DNA of 64,000 nucleotides from Tetracentron sinense (taxonomy: Eukaryota > Streptophyta > Magnoliopsida > Trochodendrales > Trochodendraceae). The notes under the pieces were generated by a model. That model was given only the letters and a program-made list of their open reading frames with translations. It was not told the origin of the DNA and did no database searches. Every line of letters starts with the position of its first letter. Within the stretch, counting starts at the first letter, position 1. Shown here in pieces: positions 56,688 to 64,000 of the stretch. The stretch is from contig CM026563.1 in assembly GCA_015143295.1 (NCBI GenBank), positions 2,666,001-2,730,000 on the forward strand, read 5' to 3'. Both the position numbers and the translations under genes were made by a program.

Positions 56688-57434
56688 TAGGGTTGTCAAT
56701 GGATCAGATCAAGATCGGATTCAATCCGATTAGATTGGATCCTCATCTTATTATAGATTTGTCAAATTGGATCGAATATGATATCTTGAATCCAATTACA
56801 ATTTGATTGGATTTAGATCTGTGGCGATTCAACTCAATTAAAATCCAATTCGATCACATTACATCTCTCCTATTATAATGAGAGATGAATGGGTAGGTGG
56901 CCTTGATTGATTTTTTTTTTATTGTGACAAAAAAAAAATCAAATACTATATTATCTTATTACTATTTACTAAATATATATTCAAAAGTATTAAAATCATT
57001 TCAAATCTATTAACTTCAATTCCCTTAGATAAGATCGATTCCCTCAACTATCTACTCTTATTTTTCTCTCTCACTCTCACATTCTTTGTGTTTTCAACTG
57101 TCGCACAACTCACAATGCTTCTCTTTTTCAATGCTTCTCTCTAACACGTGCATCAGTGAGTCTCACTAGTGACCCTCTTTCCACACTCTCCCCTGTTTCT
57201 CTATCACATGCATCGGACATGCAATCCACTAGTATATAATAATAATAATATCTATATTACTTTATAAATATACTATAGTACTATTTTTAATTTGGATCAG
57301 TTTCTAATCATGAATAAATAATTGTATTCGAATTTGAATTAGACAATTAAGAATTTGACAGATCTCAAGTTGGACTCAGATTTGACAGATTTTTAATCGG
57401 ATTTATATCTAGGCAGATCCGATTTACAACCCTA
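56688..57434. mobile_element. hAT-like non-autonomous element, 747 bp
   Basis: Ends TAGGGTTGTCAATGGATC and GATCCGATTTACAACCCTA are inverted. Flanks CCTAGTAA (56680-56687) and CCTAGTAG (57435-57442) are an 8-bp duplication with one mismatch. No transposase frame. Confidence 0.8.
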
Positions 57435-57532
57435 CCTAGTAGTGACTCTTGCCATACAGTTTCAATACATACGTATCCTTGGATTTCAACATGTAGGAAT
57501 GAATGTTTTCTTGTATTATAAAAAAAGTGTCT

Positions 57533-57926
57533 TTTTATTTTTGTTGGTAAGGAGATATTTCATTCATCTAAAGACTCGAAATTACATCGGAAAGATTGGC
57601 CTAGGGAAAACTGAATATTATTGTTTAAAGCTTGATGAATACTGTCATGGAGTGCTAGATTTGCAAGGTTATGAGCCAATTGATTTGCAGCCCATCCAAC
57701 GATCATAAACTTTACAACACCTACAATAGTTTTGCAGAGCTAGAATGTCTTCTATGATGGTGACTGGTGAGGACTTCCCAATGACCAATTGATTTGAATG
57801 GTCGCTCAGGACTTCAATTAGCTCCTTCAAGTTGACATTTCCAAAGAGAAAAAAGAAATACTCAACTCCATTCCATAGAAGAATCATTAAAAGAGAAAGG
57901 TAGGGTCTAAGGATGCTAGCAATCAC
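57533..57926 (-). mobile_element. 5'-truncated L1 tail
   Basis: The minus-strand frame has SPVTIIEDILALQNYCRCC and VYDRWMGCKSIGS, which fits the decayed C-terminal part of the L1 RNase H domain. T-rich text at the left end is the likely tail. Boundaries are approximate. Confidence 0.5.
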
Positions 57927-58109
57927 CTTTTTTTTTGATTGAGAGGGAGATTACATCTTGGAATGGACACCTTACCTTTTGTTGGTTGAGAGAGAGAGAG
58001 AGTGTGTTTGACTTTTTTTTGGCCAATTTTGATCGTGCATGAATTTTTATGCACAATTCATCATCCCATATAAAAAATCTTAAATTAAATTATCTCTTTT
58101 ACGTGTGTG

Positions 58110-58245
58110 TTAAAAATGCCACATGTGGCCGGATAGGGTTTGCCCCAACGCTGTCCTCACTTATAGAGACAGGACTTTAGTCCTCGCAGGGTCTGAACTG
58201 ACTAGGTCGTAACCTTACACTCAAGAGTTAGGGCATGTGTGAGGA
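58110..58245 (-). mobile_element. SINE-like fragment
   Basis: The minus strand has TAACTCTTGAGTGTAAGG (box A-like) then AGTTCAGACCC (box B-like) at the right end. No target duplication was found. Confidence 0.4.
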
Positions 58246-58433
58246 CCAAGATTTATTTGTCATATTATTTACCAGAGTTTTTTTTTTTTTCCTTATACCA
58301 ACTACCAACATGACGAAAAGTTGAAACCCTCCTCATTTATCCAGGCTTGGGGACTAATAATGTAACATAAATACTAAGAGAGATGAGAGTCGAGACTCTT
58401 GAAAGTGATCAGAGAACAACTGATAAGTGATAG

Positions 58434-59677
58434 ATGTTAGTTGGTTACTTCAAAACAGTTGCACATAATGACTACAAATTCTTTAGTCAATTTCAACTAA
58501 GAGGCGCGACAAACGCTTCTTGAAGATAGTTGAAGCTTCCCATTTGTGCAAGGAAATATAACAACTCTATCCCCCGAATTCAGCCTAGCCATGAATTGAC
58601 CTGTTCCTCTACAGATCTGCACTATTTGGTAAGAACTATACTTAAACCTCCATTTAGGATGCCCACAGATTAAGGTCTCAGTTATCCCTTTACAAAGATA
58701 TCAATTAGTTACACGAATTGTAAAAACTAGATTAGACTATCACAAGTGATTGCCAAACAAACTTTCTCTCTAGGAGCGATTCTTTAACAGTTCTAGAATT
58801 AGATCTATATGGATTCTGGAAATCAAATTATGAGAATTCTTGAATCAGTTCCGAATAGACACACTATTTGGAAACAAATTGTCTACGGGCTCTGTTTGGT
58901 AACAGTGCCCAAGGGTCAGTGTATTGCTATACTGGTTGAGTTCTTCTTCTGTTCTTGGTAAATTTGAACAGTATCCTGTTTGGTTACAGAGCAATCTCAA
59001 TTGGCCAAACTAATCTCCAAATCATTTCTCTGTTTGGTGACAGATGATCAATTGGTCCGAATGGACTAGTCGAATACTGTGATCTGACTTTCTGGATTGA
59101 GTCGTCTTCAATTTTGAGATGGACTTCAGATCTCCAATGGAGTTCTGAAGCTTTCTTGTCTGGTTCGGGCTCTCTTTCTGGGATCAATCTCGCAGAGGTC
59201 TGATACGAATTCTAACTTGTGTAAAATTCTCTTCTTCATCCTCACCTTATATAGGTGAGGGCTAGGCCTTGGGAGCCACTTGAGCTTCCTAAACGACCCA
59301 CTCACTGAGTCTCTTGCGTTTCCCCAACTGATACATTCAATAGCCCATCAGGTTCATCGAATTTGGACACACACCCATGATCTGTAACAGATCAGGGAAT
59401 TTGAACCACCATTTTAATCTTGATCAGATCTATACCGTTGATCTGACTTTTATTCTTAAAAAGAATAGGCGATTCAAGCGACTCGCGAAGTGCAAAGTGT
59501 GCCTCATAGCGCCCATTGCCCCTACGTGTACGCGTTCGGTGCGATGCACCTCACTAGTACACCCACACTTGGTGTGTGAGCACACACAAGAGAACAATCT
59601 CAAAGGAAATGAGATTATTTATTAAGTGATATCAACTCTCATTAATTTTCGATGTAGGACTAATAAAAGTCACAACA
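58434..59677 (-). repeat. Possible solo LTR, minus strand
   Basis: The segment runs TGTTAGTTGG to GTCACAACA, so TG...CA ends fit. A promoter-like CTATATAAGG on the minus strand lies near 59248-59257, preceded by text like other plant LTR U3 regions (AGTCCTACATCG). No target duplication or partner LTR was found, so the ends are guesses. Confidence 0.3.
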
Positions 59678-59689
59678 ATTTTCTTTTGA

Positions 59690-60300
59690 CAACATGATTT
59701 TTTCACCAAAAAACCACTAGTGTAGAAACACTATTTCAAATCCAACCAAATGATTTTCTTCCAAATCATTAAATCCTTTTTCTTATTTTATTATATTGAT
59801 AAAAAAAAAACTTTGTTTTATTAAATCAAAATCAACAATAGAGTAAGAGCATGAGCTAGAGACAGGTGAGTCGATAAATTCAATTAAATTTAGGGTTAGG
59901 TTTATAGCTATATATAAGAGAGAGGTGTTGATAAAATTACTATCATACCCCAAAATAAAAATATTTTTAAAGGTAAATATAATTTAAAAATTAATTTTAC
60001 TAATAAACATATTATATGCACTAATAACAATATATCTATTACATCTACCATATGTAATAAGTAATGGAGGGCAAGGTCGGGGAGGCAGGGGCCCTTAGGT
60101 AAGAGGAATTGCATTTTTGGGCCCTGCACAACCCTCGGGCCTTAGAAGGCTGGGCTTCGAAGGGTCGGGCCGGCCACCCTCATTAGAGGGCTATTTTAAC
60201 AAGGCCTAGAGACATGGGTCATATCTCATTCTTGGAAACCTTGTGCAGTCCTGCCCAGAGGTTTTGGGCTCAATATCTTCTTATAAGAGGCGTACCTTCA
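59690..60300. other. AT-rich intergenic, nothing recognised
   Basis: GGGCC-rich text at 60080-60190 may be a hAT-MITE fragment. No gene is supported. Confidence 0.4.
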
Positions 60301-60316
60301 CGTCCTAGGTGGTTTT

Positions 60317-60411
60317 TTTGGTAAAACTCAATCATACCACAAGGCAATGACTGAAGGCAAAGACAAGGGAATACTCACACCACCCAAGCAAACAAACACA
60401 CACACCACGTT
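60317..60411 (-). mobile_element. Short CA-rich retroposon with target duplication
   Basis: CTAGGTGGTTTT flanks it at 60305-60316 and 60412-60423. The body (CATACCACAAGGCAATGACTG, GCAAAGACAAGGGAA, CA-rich end) matches the copies at 14.1, 14.4 and 51.0 kb. The target duplication shows that the family moves by retroposition. Confidence 0.7.
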
Positions 60412-60423
60412 CTAGGTGGTTTT

Positions 60424-61178
60424 ACCTCAAGTCCTCTAGTAGATTGATCTTATACAGCAAAGACTTTTGGTATGCCCTGAAATTGAAATGTAAATAATTT
60501 GCTTGTATCCATGGATGCCCCATCACTTTCATTGGCATACTGGTGAAATGTCAAGTGGGAATCTCTGCTGGTGAGTTAATTTAAGCATATACTGGTTGAT
60601 ACTTATGTACCTAACCAAATGTGGGCCCAACCATCTCATAGGCAATGAATACACTGATCTTTCCTCTTTAAGAAATTCCCTTAGAAACAAAGAGAGATTT
60701 TTTTTACTTACAATAACAGAAAGAATTTATGGAGTAAAGAAAAAAACACAAGAGAGAAATAGATACCCTCAATGAATTATGGGTGGAAACCATTTGACCC
60801 GTTCTATCCACCAGCCCGAACCCCAGCCCCATCCACTATGTTATATAATGATTGGGAAGTGCTAGTCTAATGGCGTCAACCATTAATGGCCCTATAATGG
60901 AGAAGAGTCAGACACTTTGGTGGCCTTACCAAAAACATTGTTTTAAGTCTTCCCCTTTAAATGCCGATTAACGATTGACACGATTACCTCTTCTGATAGG
61001 TTCCACTATGGTTGGGGTTCATTTTAGGTATATAAAATTGGCTTCTTTCCGTCTCAAATCTAGCATTCCCATTTCCCCCTCTCCATGTCCAAGGATCATT
61101 TCTTGTAGACGGTCTGATTTCTCGGGCCTTTCCTCTTTATTTAGTCTATAAAAGTCATCTTTGAATAGTAAAAAAACC
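60424..61178. other. Intergenic, nothing recognised
   Basis: GGGAAGTGCTAGTC near 60855 recalls the terminus at 47428 but has no inverted partner nearby. No gene is supported. Confidence 0.4.
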
Positions 61179-61312
61179 AGTGATAGAGTATTAGTGTATC
61201 CCCCTCACTAGGAGTGAGGTCCCGGGGTCAATCCCGTGGGAAAGAGGTAAGAGCAGTTGTTAACTCCACCTGGAGGCTGGAACATATACTAACCCCTACT
61301 AATCAGAATGTG
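61179..61312 (+). mobile_element. tRNA-derived SINE
   Basis: TAGAGTATTAGTGTATCC is box A-like and CGGGGTCAATCCC is a strong box B, with an A-rich end. Flanking AAAAAAACC on both sides may be the target duplication. Confidence 0.55.
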
Positions 61313-62060
61313 AAAAAAAAACCTTAAGTTTTTATATTGTAAAGTGATTTAAAACTCTCGAGAGTAAGTACTATTGAGAGTAAGGTCACACGATAGAAAA
61401 TCCTACAGGGGTTGGTGCAGGCATCCTGGGTTTACTCCCAATGGTTGTGTATTTAACTCTCATTTCTTGACTTACCCCGGTAATGAGAGAAATTTTGAAT
61501 GAGTGGATTGGTGCATATACCCAAAAAGATTAGTCCTTGGCTTGAAGGCTTTGGGACACCCTCTGTTACTAACTTACCCACAATCAAACATGTTCACCGA
61601 TGTAAACAGCACCTCGCAATCACATCATGTAGTTCTCACACCACTTCCCTACTCAAGCTCTACTCAGGATGCTAGCAACATAGAGAAGTAGAATCCTAAT
61701 AACAACAGAGGGAGAGACAAGACAAGTGGCTCCCTTTTGATTCAAACATTTGCAGATAAAAGAGACAACAAAAAAGCATCTCTTTTTCTTACTCCTCATA
61801 TTCTCTCTCTTTCCCATGTGTTTGTTAAAATAACCCAACGAAAATAGTATATGTAAATCCAACAAACAAACAAACAATCCTCTGTTTCGACTCCAAACCC
61901 CCGTTCCGACCGTTCGACCCTTTCGGTTAGCCGACACAAGTAGAACTTCGCACTGAGGCGTCACACTACTGACTACACATCACGATTTGCAGAAGCCAGA
62001 AGCTCTATTTATTCACCAATCAACGGTCACATTCGATTCCTACTACTTCTACTTCCCTAC
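61313..62060. other. Intergenic, CPK13 upstream region
   Basis: No gene frame is supported. The last few hundred bases, with CT-rich runs, probably contain the CPK13 promoter. Confidence 0.4.
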
Positions 62061-62061
62061 T

Positions 62062-62170
62062 GTTAGGGTTAGGGTTTTTCCATCATCATGGGAAATGGGA
62101 AACCCTAGCTAGGTTAGGGTTTCTCAGGGCCTAGGTTTCTGCAAGGTTCGTCGAAATCTGGATCGATTGG
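62062..62170 (+). promoter_or_regulatory. CPK13 leader with teloboxes and two tiny uORFs
   Basis: GTTAGGGTTAGGG and AAACCCTAGC motifs (telobox type) lie in the leader. Two short upstream frames precede the start codon: 62088-62108 (MGNGKP) and 62095-62112 (MGNPS), overlapping in different frames. They could lower translation of the main frame. Confidence 0.5.
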
Positions 62171-62798
62171 ATGGGAAACTGTTGTAGATCTCCGGCGGCT
62201 GTCGCGAGAGAGGATGTGAAGTCAATTCACGATCATGGCCGGAAAGACAAGGACGGGTCCGGTGCTGGCGCCGGAGGGAAGAAGACGATTACTGTATTGA
62301 GTGGGATCTCGAAGGAGGGAATCGAAGAGAAGTACTTGGTGGATAGGGAATTAGGGCGGGGAGAGTTCGGCGTCACGTATTTGTGTGTTGATCGTGGTAC
62401 GAGGGAGCTTTTGGCTTGTAAGTCTATATCGAAGAGGAAGCTTCGAACAGCTGTGGATGTTGAAGATGTGAGGCGGGAGGTGGAGATTATGAAGCATTTG
62501 CCGAAGAATTCGAGTATTGTGAGCTTGAAGGAGGCTTGTGAGGATGACAATGCAGTTCATTTGGTGATGGAGTTGTGCGAGGGTGGGGAATTATTCGACC
62601 GGATTGTTGCTCGCGGTCACTATACGGAGCGGGCTGCTGCTGCTGTGACTCGAACTATTATGGAGGTTGTTCAGCTCTGTCACGAACATGGGGTGATCCA
62701 TAGGGATTTGAAGCCGGAGAATTTTCTCTTTGCGAACAAGAAGGAGAATTCGCCCTTGAAAGCCATTGATTTCGGCTTGTCCATATTCTTCAAGCCAG
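62171..62798 (+). CDS. CPK13: Calcium-dependent protein kinase CPK13, exon 1 (partial gene)
   Basis: The first 209 codons match CPK13-type kinases very closely ([18 protein letters not shown] start). Residue G2 and cysteines C4 and C5 are the usual myristoylation and palmitoylation sites, so membrane attachment is expected. Kinase motifs: glycine loop GRGEFG at 62-67, ATP-anchoring K84 (LACKSI), catalytic loop HRDLKPEN at 177-184 with D179, DFG at 200-202. The exon ends at CCA|GTGAAA (donor GT at 62799-62800), phase 1, in the activation segment. The rest of the kinase, the autoinhibitory junction and the EF-hands lie beyond the window. CPK13 is a subgroup III CDPK reported to act on guard-cell potassium channels; that role is from the family. 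No damage is seen. Confidence 0.95.
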
Positions 62799-64000
62799 GT
62801 GAAAATTCTACAATTCACTTTCCTTAGGATTTCTGTTTTTTGGATAAGTATAAAGAAGGATTTTCTGCTATGGATAGGAAAAGCAAAAGCTAGGTAATGA
62901 AATTGCCAACATGCTTACAGTTCCCCATTTTAAGCAAATGAGTAAGCTATCTCATTGTTACTTGTGAAATTATGATGTTGGACTAATATTCAGAACTTCA
63001 CTTGCATTTCTATTTGCACCTTCTTTTACCATTGTGTAAAATCTACATATTAATTTGACATTTTCTTTTTAAAAAAATGAATTGTATCGTGCTAAGAAAA
63101 GTTTGATTACAAAAGACTTGAAATGAGGGAGAAAAACTGCATTTACTGTTTTTTGCCCAAAATAGTTCTCAAACCGTAGTTAAGCAAAGTTATGGAGATT
63201 TACATCAAAAATCAATTCATAAGAAATTAAGAATATTGGACAGTGTTACATAGTGACCTTTTGAAAAAATAATAAGGAAATTTATTATAATTCAAAGAGG
63301 TTATTCTCCATTCTAGACATGCAAAAAGCATGCTAACATGGAGAGTTTGGAATCACCATCAATCATTGAGCTTCCGTATGGTTGGTCATCAAAAATATAT
63401 TTAAAAAACACCCGGTTATAAATTGGGGAAAGTGTTAGGCAACCCCAATTCATCCATCCAAAGGATAGTAACGTATACTTTAATAGTTTCGTTAAATCTA
63501 TTTATTTGAGATTACCAATTTTTTTTTATAAATTAAATGAAGTATGGAGGCTTAAATGATGAATGTAAGGATGATTTGGACTAATGGAGGATTTAGACTA
63601 AGGCTTTACAAAAGTACAAGAAAGAAAAATATGAAGATGAAATAAAGAAGCTCAAGCAAAATCTCAACCTAGACTTTTTGCACTTATGAAGAAAGTGAAA
63701 CTAAAAGAGATCTCCTATCATTCTTAAGTCAAACTTGAGATTAGAAAGCCTCGTCTAAGTTATAAAGAAAGCTACTAAGGTTAATACAAACTAGAGGGGA
63801 CATGACAACATGAGTAAGGATTAAAAAAAATTGAAAATACGAAATGCATCAAAAAATCTGAACCATTTTAGCCTAAAACACAGCTTTTTTTTTTTGATCA
63901 GTAAACACGCAAAAATATATAAATAAGAAATAACCCAGGTACAAGGACTACAAACAAAAAAAGCACCGAGAGTTTACAAGACAATAAACTCAAGGAAACT
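62799..64000 (+). other. CPK13: First intron of CPK13 (continues past the window)
   Basis: No exon-like sequence follows the donor. The intron is at least 1.2 kb. From about 63886 a T run followed by text on the minus strand resembling an L1 A-tail and 3' UTR (GATCAGTAAACACG...) suggests a LINE insertion that runs off the end. Confidence 0.7.

Noticed and set aside
57442-57708. 88-codon plus-strand frame
   Set aside because: It runs opposite the L1 tail and shows no domain.

Overview
This is a stretch of plant nuclear genome, dominated by repeats. Gene content and style (a plant RR-type CCCH zinc-finger gene with a 5' UTR intron, a GT-3-class trihelix factor, a CPK13-type calcium-dependent kinase, Ty1/copia and Tat/Ogre-type LTR elements, Helitrons, L1 tails, tRNA-derived SINEs, many MITEs) point to a dicot or other broad-leaved angiosperm. 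Nothing seen fixes the genus.

Only three host genes are convincing: an ankyrin + CCCH protein on the minus strand (7966-10128, leader intron 10171-10723), a two-exon trihelix factor on the minus strand (44480-45387), and exon 1 of CPK13 on the plus strand (62171-62798), whose remaining exons lie beyond the window. A GRF-type zinc-finger pseudogene sits at about 25.5-26.1 kb. These genes do not form an operon or an evident pathway cluster.

Layout: 1-7.9 kb is repeat debris with an L1 tail, a SINE with clear target duplication, and two related minus-strand Helitrons. 7.5-10.8 kb is the CCCH gene. 12.4-13.8 kb holds two adjacent hairpin-ended MITEs and the left arm of a ~0.8 kb inverted repeat whose right arm is at 28.4-29.2 kb. 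Between the arms lies a 10.8 kb gag-only Tat/Ogre-type LTR element (14655-25431) with nearly identical LTRs. 30.4-32.4 kb holds Tourist-like elements. 32539-37980 is a Ty1/copia element with 5-bp target duplication and heat-shock-element-like motifs in its LTRs. 38-43 kb has hAT and Tourist MITEs and an L1 tail. 44.5-46.5 kb is the trihelix gene plus two foldback MITEs. 47.4-51.4 kb contains an L1 ORF1 remnant, an L1 RNase H tail and a SINE. 52.8-57.9 kb holds hAT MITEs, a plus-strand Helitron, foldbacks and another L1 tail. 58.4-62 kb has LTR-like and SINE sequence and leads into CPK13.

The most unusual signal is a set of foldback elements (12.4, 12.6, 45.6, 46.1, 52.9 kb and probably the large 13/29 kb inverted repeat) that each carry a small perfect or near-perfect hairpin inside their terminal inverted repeats. 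Three share interior sequence while carrying different terminal hairpins; two have 9-bp and one has 11-bp flanking duplications, which suggests a Mutator-like origin.
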